A stretch of DNA of 64,000 nt from Nannocystis punicea (GCF_026965555.1 NZ_CP114040.1:496001-560000); one strand, 5' to 3'. Counted from the first letter of the stretch, positions 24,901 through 34,219 are shown. Notes: a model not told the origin generated them from the sequence alone. Numbers and translations are program-made.

Positions 24901-25313
24901 AGGCTACCACGAGGCTCGCTCGCCGCCGTCCGAGCTCGGCCTGGAGCGAGCACCCCGGCCCGGAAACGAGCCCGACGGCCAATTCGGCGATCGGCCGCAG
25001 CGGCAGCGTGGGTGCTGGATCGGCGGGCGCTCTCGTTCGCCGACGACGAGACCTCCGAGGCTCGCGAATCACGAGAGCGCTCTTCCTGCATCGAATCGGA
25101 TGAATGCGTCGACGCCTCGGCGCGGCGGCGGACGGCGGCCCGCGGCCGCGACGAGGCCGCCGGTTCGCGCAGCTTGCGCGGGGCTCATGGTTCTCCGCCG
25201 CGAGCATGCCGCAGGCTCCTCGTGAGCGGTGCGCGGGCGGTCGGAGCGGGCCGGTGCGGCGCGGCTCTGCGGGCGGTTGACGCGGGGGCGGGCGCGTGAA
25301 AAAACCCCGGGCG
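24901..25313. other. 413-bp divergent intergenic region
   Basis: Lies between the start of the PH-like membrane protein (minus) and the DUF2505 gene (plus). No gene or recognised palindrome; promoters for both genes are expected here. Confidence 0.5.
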
Positions 25314-25838
25314 ATGAAGTTCACGATCAGGCACCCGTACGCGATCGAGCCGGAGCCGTTCTGGCGCGAGGTGTTCTTCGACCACGATTACAACGAGAAG
25401 CTCTACAAGAAGGGGCTCGAGTTCGAGGCGTTCGACATCGTCGAGGAGACGAGCCCGCCCGACGGCCGCAAGACGCGGAAGGTGCGGGTGACGCCGAAGA
25501 TCGACGCGCCGGCGGCGATCCGCAAGGTGCTCGGCGACTCGGTCTCGTACGTCGAGGAGGGCCGCCTCGAGGTCAGCGGGCCCAACGCGCCGCGGTGGAT
25601 CGCCAAGGTCCTGCCGTCGAAGCTGGCCGACAAGACGACGATCAAGGCCGAGATGTGGCTCGAGCGCACCGGGCCCGGTCAGTCCGACCGCGTCGCCGAG
25701 TTCGAGATCGAGGTCAAGATGTTCGGCGTCGGCGGGATGGTCGAGAAGTTCCTCGAGAAGACGATGCGCGAGAGCTATCAAAAGGCCGCCGAGTACACCA
25801 ACCAGTGGCTGCGCGCGAACGGCAAGGCCGGCAGCTGA
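25314..25838 (+). CDS. DUF2505 family protein
   Basis: 174 residues from ATG 25314 (an in-frame GTG at 25296 adds six residues). The pattern MKFTIRHPYAIEPEPFWREVFFDHDYNEKLYKKGLEFEAFDIVEE, KTRKVRVTPKIDAPAAIRKVLGD, and a closing helix VEKFLEKTMRESYQKAAEYTNQWL match DUF2505, a START/SRPBCC-like helix-grip fold. Cytosolic, probably lipid or small hydrophobic ligand binding; no known reaction. Single gene, convergent with a degraded frame downstream. Confidence 0.8.
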   Translation: MKFTIRHPYAIEPEPFWREVFFDHDYNEKLYKKGLEFEAFDIVEETSPPDGRKTRKVRVTPKIDAPAAIRKVLGDSVSYVEEGRLEVSGPNAPRWIAKVLPSKLADKTTIKAEMWLERTGPGQSDRVAEFEIEVKMFGVGGMVEKFLEKTMRESYQKAAEYTNQWLRANGKAGS

Positions 25839-25861
25839 GGCTCCGCGGTCGCGCGGGTGGC

Positions 25862-26200
25862 TGGCCGCGGGAGGTCCCCGCGGCCGCTCCTCGTGGCGCG
25901 GCGACCAGCCGGCGAGCGCGATGAATTCGGGCTCGTCGGCCTCCGCTCGTACACGAATCAGCCGCCGCGCGAGCTCGGCCAACTCGGCCAGCAGCTCTTC
26001 GCCGGAAGGGCCGATCCGCCGCCAGAGGATGAACTCGAGCGCTCGAACGCCCGCGGCGCATCGACGCTCAGGCGCGAGCGCAGGGCGTGGTCACGAGGTG
26101 TCGGTAGCCCGCGCGCGCAGTGCTCGCGCAGCCTGGCGAGCTCGCTCGCGAGGTGCTCGTGGCGCGTCGTATCACTGGCCGCACATCGCCGCCTCGGAGG
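25862..26200 (-). pseudogene. Frameshifted gene remnant
   Basis: Two neighbouring minus-strand frames join into one plausible helical protein. The first reads RHEHLASELARLREHCARGLPTP (near 26166-26100). The second reads ALAPERRCAAG, RALEFILWRRIGPSG and EELLAELAELARRLIRV (26090-25930) and ends EFIALAGWSPRHEER near 25885. A one-base shift around 26090-26100 and lack of a clean stop suggest decay. No family was recognised; amino-acid composition and amphipathicity are the only evidence. Confidence 0.35.
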
Positions 26201-26231
26201 CGTCGCGCGAGCGGCCCTGCGGCGCGTTTCG

Positions 26232-26302
26232 ATCTGTCTCCAGGGACATGTTCGAAGGCGAAGTCCTGATTGCCCCTTCGGACATGTCCCCGAGAGCATG
26301 GC
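26232..26302. repeat. Decamer array next to the FG-GAP gene stop
   Basis: TGTCTC-CAGG-GACATGTTC, GAAG, GCGAAGTCCT, then CCCCTTCGGACATGTCC, CCGA and GAGCATGGCTC. Degenerate members of the decamer family with mostly 4-bp linkers. It abuts the FG-GAP stop at 26303-26305. Confidence 0.65.
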
Positions 26303-27709
26303 TCATGGGTCAGCGAGCAGGACGCTGACGGTGCTGTCGCCGTTGTTGGCGGTGACGAGGTCGACCGCGCCGTCTTTATTAAAATCGCCGACGGCGACGA
26401 CGTGGGGCGCGGCGCCGACGGGGAACGCCTCGGGGGCCGAGAAGCCGCCGTTGCCGTTGCCGCGCAGGACGCTGACGGTGTTGGCGCCGCGGTTGGCGAC
26501 GATGACGTCGATGGCGCCGTCGCCGGTGAGGTCGTGGAGGACGAGGCCGATCGGGTCGGCGCCGCAGGGGTAGGGGATCGCGCCGCCGAAGCCGCCGAGG
26601 CCGTTGCCCTGGAGGACGAACACCTGGCCGGCGGCCGGGATGGTGACGACCGCGTCGGTGTCGCCGTCGCCGTTGAGGTCGGCGACCGCGACCGCGTAGA
26701 TCTGGCCGCCCGCGGGCGAGGTGGTCGGCGGGCCGAAGTTGCCGAGGCCGTTGCCGAGCGAGACGCTGAGGCTGCTGGCGCCGTAGTTGGCGCTGACGAG
26801 GTCCTGCGAGCCGTCGCCGTTCATGTCGCCGACCGCGACCCACGTCGGCCCGGTGCCGACGCCGACCCCGGCGGGCGCGGGGAAGCCGACGCCGTCGCCG
26901 ATCAAGATGGTGAGGGTGTTGTCCATGTAGTTGGCGACCACGAGGTCGTCGAGGTCGTCGCCGTTGAGGTCGGTGGCGACGACGTGGCGCGCCTGGGCGC
27001 CGACGGGGATCGCCGGCGCCGGCGCCAACATGCCGGCGCCGTTGTTGAGATAGACGGTGACGTCGTTGCTGGTGATGTTGGCGGTGACGAGGTCGGGCGC
27101 GCCGTCGTTGTTGAGGTCGGGCGCGGCGGCGGCGTACGGGCCCATGCCGACGCCGAGGGCGCTCAGCGCATTGAAGCCGCCGTCGCCCTTGCCGGTCCGC
27201 ACGGTCACGTTATTCGTCATGTTGTTGGCGCAGGCGATGTCGTCGTTGCCGTCCTTGTTGAAGTCGGCCACCGCGACGGAGATCGGGCCGGAGCCCATGC
27301 CCAGCGGGACGAACGGCTTGAAACAGACCTCGGCCGGGCCGGGCTGGCCGTCGCCGCACATCGGCGGCGGCGGCTCGCTGGTCGCCTCCATGCCGACGCA
27401 GACGCCTTCGACGCACATCAGTCCCGGGAAACATGTCGCAAGGGGCAGGCACGGACAGTCCTCCTGGCCGTCGGAGCAGACCGTCATGGTGGTGCTGGTG
27501 CCCGCGGTGGTCGGCTCGACGGTGGTCGGCTCGCCGCCGGTCGTGGTGGTGCTCTCGCCGCCGCTCGTGGTGGTCATGTCCACCGCCGTCGACGCCATCG
27601 TCATGGTCGAGGTCGGGGTGGTGCCGGTCGCTCCCGTGTCGTCCCCGTCGCCGCCGCCGCACGCCGCGAGGGCCGACAGCGCGAGGAAATACCTCTTCAA
27701 AAAGGCCAT
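26303..27709 (-). CDS. FG-GAP/VCBS seven-bladed beta-propeller lipoprotein
   Basis: 468 residues from ATG 27709. Signal peptide with lipobox ALAAC, Thr-rich stalk of about 55 residues, and a small Cys cluster (VCSDGQEDCPCLPLATCFPGLMCVEGVC). Then seven repeats with calcium-type loops: DFNKDGNDD, DLNNDGAPD, DLNGDDLDD, DMNGDGSQD, DLNGDGDTD, DLTGDGAID, DFNKDGAVD. Seven copies fit an integrin-alpha-like propeller. Exposed on the cell surface; probable adhesion or binding role with Ca2+. Convergent with the DUF2505 gene. Confidence 0.9.
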   Translation of the reverse strand: MAFLKRYFLALSALAACGGGDGDDTGATGTTPTSTMTMASTAVDMTTTSGGESTTTTGGEPTTVEPTTAGTSTTMTVCSDGQEDCPCLPLATCFPGLMCVEGVCVGMEATSEPPPPMCGDGQPGPAEVCFKPFVPLGMGSGPISVAVADFNKDGNDDIACANNMTNNVTVRTGKGDGGFNALSALGVGMGPYAAAAPDLNNDGAPDLVTANITSNDVTVYLNNGAGMLAPAPAIPVGAQARHVVATDLNGDDLDDLVVANYMDNTLTILIGDGVGFPAPAGVGVGTGPTWVAVGDMNGDGSQDLVSANYGASSLSVSLGNGLGNFGPPTTSPAGGQIYAVAVADLNGDGDTDAVVTIPAAGQVFVLQGNGLGGFGGAIPYPCGADPIGLVLHDLTGDGAIDVIVANRGANTVSVLRGNGNGGFSAPEAFPVGAAPHVVAVGDFNKDGAVDLVTANNGDSTVSVLLADP

Positions 27710-27844
27710 GGCGGGAGAATGGCGGGCGGCGCCAGGGGCCGTCAACGTGCACCGTCGCTCGTCCGGGCCGCCGCGAACGGCAAAGGCGGATGGGCCTGAT
27801 GGTTCGCCGCGCGTGATGCGCCGCCCGCCGCTTCGGGTGCGAAA

Positions 27845-27868
27845 GGACATGGCGGATGGGTCATGGCA
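27845..27868. repeat. Two degenerate decamers, 4-bp linker
   Basis: GGACATGGCG, GATG, GGTCATGGCA, with the 14-bp period of the family. It lies in the 526-bp divergent region between the FG-GAP gene and the ZIP-permease gene, where nothing else was recognised. Confidence 0.65.
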
Positions 27869-28235
27869 CTTCCGCCAGATCAGGTGTGCTCGGACGCGGC
27901 GCGAGCTCGAGGACCAGGCGAGCCAGCGAGGATGGTGAGGACGAGGCGATGGCGGACGGGCGACGCGGATGCAGCGGCGCGCCGGCCCGGGCGATTGTGC
28001 CGCCGTTGTCGCGGGCGCGGGGTGACAATGCTGGGTCGTCGGACGCGGCCGACGGCAGGCGTGGGCCGGCATGTCGCGCGACGGTCCCAGCGCGCAGGGC
28101 GGCCAGGGCGTGCGGACGAGGTTGCGGGCGCGGGGGGCGTCGCGGTGCGCCGGCGCGGCCCGGTCGGCGCCGACAGGCCCGGGGACGGCGGAAAACAGCG
28201 TCCGCCCAGTTGCCGCCGCGCGGTGATTTCAGGCT

Positions 28236-30278
28236 ATGGTCCCGCCCGCGATGCCCGGCGACTCCCACGGCACCTGGACCCTCGCGATCAGCGTGGTGGC
28301 GCTGGTGCTCGGTCCGCTGCTCCACGCGGCGGCCCGTCGCGAGCGCGTGACGATGGCGGCGCTCGACAGCTTCGTGCTCGTGGCGGTCACCGGGCTGGTG
28401 GCGCTCGAGATCGTGCCGCGCGCACTGTCGCTCGCCGGATGGCCGGCGTTCGTGGCGCTGCTGGCGGGGCTGGCGGGACCGGCGATCGCGGAGGGCCCGC
28501 TGCGGATGGCCGCCCGCGGCACCCACCGCGCCGCCCTGACGCTGGCGATCCTCGGCATGGCCTTGCACGCCTTCACCGACGGGCTGGCGCTGGCGCTGGC
28601 CCACCTCGAGGAGGGCGACTCGCACGGGCTCGAGGTGGCGGTGATCGCCCATCAGCTGCCGGTGGCGGTCGGGGTGTGGTGGCTGCTGTCGCCGGCCGGG
28701 TTCGTGGTGGCCGCGGGGGCGCTGCTGCTGCTCGGGGCGGCCACGGTGGCCGGCTACGTGTTCGCCGACGCCTCGTTCGCAAGGCTCGACGCCGGCTGGC
28801 TGGGGCTGTTCCACGCGGCGGTCGGCGGTCTCTTGTTACATGTCGTGGGGCACAGGTCCCAAGAGACAGATAGCCGCGGGGCCCGGATCGGCGCGGTCTG
28901 CGGCGGCCTGTTCGGGCTCGGGCTGCTGGTCGCGCTGGCCTCGGAGACGCACGGCGAGGCCGACCCGCTGGCGCGGACCCTGGCGTCGCTGGGCGAGCTG
29001 GTGCGGGAGAGCGCGCCGGCGCTGCTGCTGGCCTACGCGCTGGCGGGGCTGGTGTCGGGGCTGATGCCGGAGGCGCCGGTGCGCTGGCTGCGGCGCGGGG
29101 GGCCGGCCGGGCAGGCGCTGCGCGGGATGGCGGTCGGGCTGCCGCTGCCGCTGTGCTCGTGCGGGGTGGTGCCGGTGTACCGCAGCCTGCTGCAGCGCGG
29201 GGTGCCGGCGGCGGCGGCGATGGCGTTCTTCATCGCCACGCCGGAGCTCGGGGTCGACGCGATCTTGCTGTCGTGGCCGCTGCTCGGGGCCGAGATGACC
29301 GTGCTGCGCGTGGTGGCGGCGGCGCTGGTGGCCTGGTTGGTGGGCTGGTGGGTCGGCGGTCGGGCGCGGCGGGTCGGCGGCAGCAGCGAGCCGGAGGCGG
29401 GGCCGCGCGGGCCGGTGGGGGCGCGGCTGTGGGCCGGCCTGCGCACGGGGTTCGGCGAGCTGGTCGACACCACGGCGCCGTGGATCGGGCTGGGCCTGCT
29501 GGTGGCGGCGCTGATCGAGCCGTGGATCGATCCGTCGGCCCTGATGGCGATCCCCGGGCCGGCGCAGGTGCTGCTGTTCGCGGCCGTCGGGGTGCCGATC
29601 TACGTGTGCGCGTCGGGGGCGACGCCGCTGGTGGCGGCGCTGCTGGCCAAGGGGCTGTCGCCGGGCGCGGCGCTGGCGTTCCTGCTGACCGGGCCTGCCA
29701 CCAATGCGACGACCTTCGGGGTGCTGGCGCAGGAGCACGGCCGCGCGACCGCGGCCCGCTTCGCGGCGGCGATGCTGGTGCTGGCCGTCGGCCTCGGCCT
29801 GCTGGTCGACGTGACGCTGCCGCAGCTGCGCGGGGTCGCAGGGGTCCAGCCCGAGGCAGGGCACGGGCCGCTGGCCGAGGCCGCCGCGTGGGCGCTCGCC
29901 GGGCTGTTCCTGCTGTCGTTCGTGCGCCAGGGGCCGCAGGCGTTCTTCGCCAGGCTGTGGGAGCGCGAGGGGCACTCGCACGATCACGGGCACGAGGGGC
30001 ACTCGCACGCGCCTCACTCGCATGCGCATGGGCATCACGAGCATCACTCGCACGAGCATCATTCGCACGAGCATCACTCGCACGAGCATGCCTCGGACGA
30101 GGTGCTCGAGCGCTCGCACTCGCATCACTCCCACGAGGAACACTCGCACGGACCCTCCGCTCGCGGGAATCACTCGCATCACGGGCACTCGCACTCGCAC
30201 CACGGGCACTCGCACCCGCACGAGGAGCACTCGCACCACGGGCACTCGCACTCGGGCGAGGAGCACGGGGGCTCGTAG
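28236..30278 (+). CDS. ZIP-like/permease fusion metal transporter with His-rich tail (SO_0444 type)
   Basis: 680 residues (ATG 28236, alternative ATG 28251). N-terminal third: about seven membrane segments with HAFTDGLALALAH and IAHQLPVAVG, the ZIP-type metal-binding helices. After a short linker, the DUF318/PF03773 permease half begins near residue 240 with its signatures PLPLCSCGVVPVYRSL (paired Cys), CASGATPLVAALLAKG and LTGPATNATTFG. The last 100 residues contain dozens of histidines (HSHEHHSHEHHSHEH). Related proteins export Cu/Zn or other soft metals across the inner membrane. The inter-domain linker (HRSQETDSRG) is encoded by a copy of the decamer array at 28836-28873. The gene continues into an 81-bp tandem array after its stop. 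Confidence 0.85.
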   Translation: MVPPAMPGDSHGTWTLAISVVALVLGPLLHAAARRERVTMAALDSFVLVAVTGLVALEIVPRALSLAGWPAFVALLAGLAGPAIAEGPLRMAARGTHRAALTLAILGMALHAFTDGLALALAHLEEGDSHGLEVAVIAHQLPVAVGVWWLLSPAGFVVAAGALLLLGAATVAGYVFADASFARLDAGWLGLFHAAVGGLLLHVVGHRSQETDSRGARIGAVCGGLFGLGLLVALASETHGEADPLARTLASLGELVRESAPALLLAYALAGLVSGLMPEAPVRWLRRGGPAGQALRGMAVGLPLPLCSCGVVPVYRSLLQRGVPAAAAMAFFIATPELGVDAILLSWPLLGAEMTVLRVVAAALVAWLVGWWVGGRARRVGGSSEPEAGPRGPVGARLWAGLRTGFGELVDTTAPWIGLGLLVAALIEPWIDPSALMAIPGPAQVLLFAAVGVPIYVCASGATPLVAALLAKGLSPGAALAFLLTGPATNATTFGVLAQEHGRATAARFAAAMLVLAVGLGLLVDVTLPQLRGVAGVQPEAGHGPLAEAAAWALAGLFLLSFVRQGPQAFFARLWEREGHSHDHGHEGHSHAPHSHAHGHHEHHSHEHHSHEHHSHEHASDEVLERSHSHHSHEEHSHGPSARGNHSHHGHSHSHHGHSHPHEEHSHHGHSHSGEEHGGS

Positions 30279-30633
30279 TCGCGTCGCTCGCACGAGGAGC
30301 ATCGGCGGTCGCGTGAGGTCGCTCGGGCGTGAAGTACGAGGAGCACGGGGCTCGTCGTCGCGTCGTTCGCACGAGGAGCATCGGCGGTCGCGTGAGCGTC
30401 ACTCGGGCGTGAAGTACGAGGAGCACGGGGGCTCGTCGTCGTGTCGCTCGCACGAGGAGCATCGGCGGTCGCGTGAGCTTCGCTCGGGCGTGAAATACGA
30501 GGAGCACGGGGGCTCGTCGTCGTGTCGTTCGTACGAGGAGCATCGGCGGTCGCGTGAGCGTCAGTCGCGGGTGAAGTACGAGGAGCACTGGGGCTCGTAG
30601 TCGCGTCGCTCGCACGAGGAGCATCGGCGGTCG
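30279..30633. repeat. 81-bp tandem array, left part
   Basis: GCATCGGCGGTCG recurs at 30299, 30378, 30459, 30540 and 30621 (spacing 79, 81, 81, 81). Each unit contains CTCGCACGAGGAGCATCGGC (which would read SHEEH) and GGCGTGAAGTACGAGGAGCA. The array starts inside the His-rich tail coding sequence and continues past its stop. The fifth unit is broken by the IS element at 30634. Confidence 0.88.
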
Positions 30634-30711
30634 TGTCGGTTTTCACCAGCATGGGACCCCGGCCTTCTCACGACCTTTCCCCCTCTGGTCCATCCTGCGT
30701 GACGAGGGGGA

Positions 30712-31500
30712 TCATGCTCGCGTGCGCGAGCGGGATCCAGTTTTCGGCGGACGGGTGAGCGAGGGTTTCTGGCGGCTTCGGTACGACTCGCCTTCGATGA
30801 CGAGGTCGTAGGCGTTGCTGGTGAAGCGATCGATCGCTGCCTGGGCGCGGACGGGGTCGGCGAAGACTGCGAGCCATTCGTCAGGGCCACGGTTCGAGGT
30901 GACGATGATCGAGCCGTGGCGGTGACGCTCGGTGAAGATCTCGTAGGCGTCGCGGCTCTCGGTCGCGTCCATCGCGTCGAGGCCGAAGTCGTCGAGGATC
31001 AGCACGTCGACGGCGAGGATCTTGCGCAGCTCGGCGTCGTAGGAGCCGTCGAGTCGAGCGTGGCGGAGGTTCTTGAGCAATCGATCACAGCGGTAGGCGA
31101 GGACACTGTATTGACGGCGGCAGGCGGCGTTGCCCAGGGCGTGCGCGAGGAAGGTCTTGCCGACACCGACGGGGCCGACGAGCGCGACGTGAGCGCGAGC
31201 CTCGACGAAACGCAGCGAGCAGAGCTCGGCCCACAGCTCTTGATCGAAGTGGACCCGAGTGGTGCTGTCCCATCCCTCGAGCTGGTGCTCGGGATCGAGA
31301 CGCGCTTTCTGGCCGCGGAGCTGGGCGGAGATGCTGTCCCGGCGGCTGACCTCGTCGGTGAGCAGCGTCAGCAGGAAGTCCTGGTGCGGGACCTTCTGCT
31401 GGCGTGCGAGGGCGAGCCGGTCGGGCAGCGTCGATAGCAGGGGGCTGAGTTTGAGTCGCTTGAGGATGGCCTTCAGGTCAGGTGAGATGGTATCGATCAT
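30712..31500 (-). CDS. istB: IstB-type ATP-binding transposition helper
   Basis: 262 residues starting MIDTISPDLKAIL at ATG 31500, which overlaps the istA stop (ATGA). DnaC/IstB-type AAA+ ATPase: Walker A GPVGVGKTFLAHAL, Walker B DVLILDDFGLDAM, and sensor region SIIVTSNRGPDEW. The N-terminal helical domain has the usual KLSPLLSTLPDRLALARQQ. Length and motifs are normal, so it is likely intact, although its partner is damaged. It would target the transposase complex to DNA. Confidence 0.95.
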   Translation of the reverse strand: MIDTISPDLKAILKRLKLSPLLSTLPDRLALARQQKVPHQDFLLTLLTDEVSRRDSISAQLRGQKARLDPEHQLEGWDSTTRVHFDQELWAELCSLRFVEARAHVALVGPVGVGKTFLAHALGNAACRRQYSVLAYRCDRLLKNLRHARLDGSYDAELRKILAVDVLILDDFGLDAMDATESRDAYEIFTERHRHGSIIVTSNRGPDEWLAVFADPVRAQAAIDRFTSNAYDLVIEGESYRSRQKPSLTRPPKTGSRSRTRA

Positions 31501-32743
31501 GACGGTTCTCCATGCTTGGTGTTGGCCGAGAGCGCGTAGATCTGCGCGGGTCGGAGGAATCTCGCCGGCGGCGTCGGCCGGTCGAGGGGGATGGGTTGGG
31601 GCTTCACGTCGCGCTCGACCATGGCGCGGAGCCGCTTCAGGCTCAGCATGTCGGCCGCGATTGCGATGCCGCAGCAGCGATCGACGACGGCGACGCCGTG
31701 GCGCTCGGCGAGGCCACGCACGCCGTGGACGGTGCGCATGCTGGTCCAAGGCAGCGGGCCGGACAGCAGTCGCCGTACGTACGCGCCGATGTTGGGGCCG
31801 AGCTCGTCGGCCTGCTTCTGCAAGAATTCGATATCACGCATTGCGTAGGCTCGTTTCTCCTTCGGGAAGTCCTCAGGGTTGATGCTGCGGCCGCCGGGCG
31901 GCAGCCGCCGACAGATCCGGATCAGCGTGCTCCGATCGTAGAAGCGGACGCTGCTTCGATCGACTCGAGCCTGCAGCGTGCGACCGATCAGCCGCGTGGG
32001 CATCGAGTACAGTGCGCGCTCGACCTGGACGAAGTGATCGCGCGCGACCTTCGGCGTGCACCACCGCGGCACGTCGTAGGGCTGCTCGGGCGCCGGCAGC
32101 AGCACCGGCACCTCGACATTGAGAAAGTGCTCGCGCGGCATCCGACCGGTGGTACTGTGGCGGTGCACGCCGTATTCGTCCCGGCACCATCGCTCGGCAC
32201 GCTCCCGTGCGGCCGCGAGGTCGCGGATCCGTTCACCGCCGAAGCAGTCGTCACGGACGTCGCGGACCGCTCGCTCGACTCGCGCCTTGTCCTGCGGCCT
32301 GCGCACCCGCGCGACGTCGATCACGAAGCCGCGTGCCTGCGCGTACCGAAGCCGAGCTGCTGCGTGGCAAAGCGGTGCAGCGTCGCGTACGGCACGACGA
32401 CTCCCTGCCGCTGCAGTAGCTTGCGGATCTTGGTCAGCCGCACGTCGTGCTGGAGATGCCCCTCGATGAAGGTCCGCTCGCGCTCGCATGCCCGCCACGC
32501 CTCGCCATGCTCGTGCGGCACCGGCTTCTTCAGCTCGGCGATCACGGCGTCCAGCCGCGCATCCGTCAGCTGCTCGCGGCCACCGCCGGCGACGACGCCG
32601 TGCGCCTCACCGACCTCGAGGTAGCGCCGCACGGTCTTCGGATCGAGACGCAACTGCGCGGCGATCCGCTTCTTGGCGACGCCCAGAAGCCTCAGCCTTA
32701 GAACTTCCTTGATCTCGATCATCGTGACCTCTCGGTACGCCAT
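31497..32743 (-). pseudogene. istA: IstA transposase with internal deletion and frameshift
   Basis: The first 134 codons (from 32743) encode the HTH domain (IKEVLRLRLLGVAKKRIAAQLRLDPKTVRRYLE) and run to LHRFATQQLGFG. The frame then shifts directly into YAQARGFVIDVARVRRPQDKARVERAVRDV, a motif that in intact IstA lies about 100 residues later, after the first two Asp residues of the DDE core. The remainder reads through to the usual C-terminus (AAAGRRS...PPARFLRPAQIYALS) and overlaps istB. So about 300 bp with the catalytic aspartates are missing and the junction is out of frame. Transposition from this copy alone is not expected. Confidence 0.88.
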
Positions 32744-32931
32744 GGGCTCCTCGCGCCCGGCTTCCTCGCCGGATTCGGGAGCGGGGTACCCGCTCGGTCA
32801 CGCAGGGGGGAAAGGTGGTGAGAAACTCAGCCCCCGGCAGGGGGGAAAGATGCTGAGAAACTCGGTCCCCAAAGGGGGAAAGGTGGTGAGAATTTCGCCC
32901 CCGAAGGGGGGATTGCTGCTGAGAACTGACA

Positions 32932-33180
32932 GGTCGCGTGAGCGTCGCTCGGGCGTGAAGTACGATGAGCACGGGGGTTCGTCGTCGTGTCGTTCGCACG
33001 AGGAGCATCGGCGGTCGCGTGAACGTCAGTCGCGGGCGAGCATGAAGGAATCGCACGAGGGGCGCGGGCGCTCGTGGTCGTGTCAGTCGCACGAGAGGCA
33101 TCGGTCGCGGGCGCGTGCGGAGCACGGGGAGCGCCCGAGCAGCACGAGGGCACTCGTGTGAGCGGCACTCGCACGAGGAG
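32932..33180. repeat. 81-bp tandem array, right part, decaying
   Basis: Starts with the second half of the unit split by the IS element, continues with one near-complete unit (GCATCGGCGGTCGCGTGAA near 33006) and then progressively diverged copies (CGCACGAGGGGCGCGGGCGC, CGCACGAGAGGCATCGG). Nothing was recognised in 33181-33655. Confidence 0.8.
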
Positions 33181-33655
33181 CGCGGGAGATCGGGGGCGGC
33201 ATTGCGAGCAAAAGCATGAGCTCGGTGGATTGCGCGTCGCGGGCATTCGGGCCGGGGAGGCGTGAGGGACGCGGGGATTTCGCGGGGATTGCGGGGCGTC
33301 GGAGCGGGCACGGACGGGTGTTCGCGGGGGAAGGACGGGCACGGTGAAACGGGTGTTCGCGCGGGCTGGATGGTGTTCAAGGTTGTGGCTGGTGGCACAG
33401 GCGTCGCCGGGCGTGGCGTGCGGGCGGTTCGGGGCGAGCCGGGGCAGCGGGGGCGATCGTCCGCGGACCGATGTTCTGCAGCGCACGTGCGCCGGCGGGT
33501 CGGAGGATCAGGGCAGTGCGTCACAGGTGGGACCGTGTGGCAAATGTCAACATTCGGAGATTGACGGTACCGCAGCCTGAAGCAGAGTTCACAAGGACGG
33601 CGGGGCGGACAAACGTACGGTGGATCCGGCCCGGCGTGAAGGAGAGAGAAAGCCC

Positions 33656-34054
33656 ATGTTATTTCAATCTTCGAGCGTCCTCGCGGCGAGCCTCGTGTTC
33701 GCCATTCCTTTCTTGCAAGAATGCCCGCACGGGCCGTCCGGGGGCGATGACGGCGGTTACGACGACGGCGGCAGCGGGTGCGAGCCGGTGGAGGAGGAGC
33801 CGGAGTGCCGCTCGTGCCTCCGGATCGCCTGCTGCGACGGGGTCCAGGCCTGCGAGGACGAGCGCTCGTGCAGCTGCGTGCTCGACTGCATGTCCGATGC
33901 GTCGACCAGCCTGGCGGCGTGCGCCCGGTCCCGCTGCGACGTCCTCGACGTGACGGCCGCCCTGGAGCCGTTGACCCGGTTCTGCGCGGTCGACGAGTCG
34001 TGCGGCGGGCCGCGGATCTGCGAGGGCACCGAAGAGCTGCCGAAGCCGCAGTGA
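33656..34054 (+). CDS. Small secreted cysteine-rich protein
   Basis: 132 residues from ATG 33656, with AAGGAGAG about 12 bases upstream. A signal peptide (FQSSSVLAASLVFAIPFLQEC) ends in a possible lipobox LQEC. The mature part has about 14 cysteines, with CRSCLRIACCDGVQAC, SCSCVLDCM, ARSRCDVLD and RFCAVDESCGGPRIC. This pattern recalls four-helix Cys-rich myxobacterial lipoproteins of unknown role. It stands upstream of the ADYC gene, same strand, 165 bp away. Confidence 0.65.
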   Translation: MLFQSSSVLAASLVFAIPFLQECPHGPSGGDDGGYDDGGSGCEPVEEEPECRSCLRIACCDGVQACEDERSCSCVLDCMSDASTSLAACARSRCDVLDVTAALEPLTRFCAVDESCGGPRICEGTEELPKPQ

Positions 34055-34219
34055 GTCGACTCGACGCATTCGTCGGTATGGCGAATGCGCCGAGGGCCGC
34101 CGGACAGGGGGGACGGCGGCCTCGACCGTCGAGGAGCAGCAGCGGACACTCAGCGGACGCGTCCTTGATCGCGTCGCCGGCGGTGCAATGGGGGGTTGCG
34201 CGCCGTGGTCGATGCGATC

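Larger units (their letters stand above)
30634..32931. mobile_element. IS21-family insertion sequence, 2298 bp, 5-bp target duplication
   Basis: Left end TGTCGGTTTTCACCAGCA and right end (reversed) TGTCAGTTCTCAGCAGCA match closely. The 5-bp sequence GGTCG occurs on both sides (30629-30633 and 32932-32936), and joining the flanks restores a perfect 81-bp repeat unit. Inside the right end, TTCTCACCACCTTTCCCCC-like motifs recur three or four times and once or twice inside the left end, the multiple terminal repeats expected of IS21. It carries istB (intact) and a deleted istA, both on the minus strand. Confidence 0.93.

Noticed and set aside
30279..30633. Open 81-bp repeats that could be read as a protein of 27-residue repeats
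   Set aside because: Both strands are open, the frame begins inside the transporter tail in another phase, and there is no ribosome-binding site; treated as a DNA repeat.
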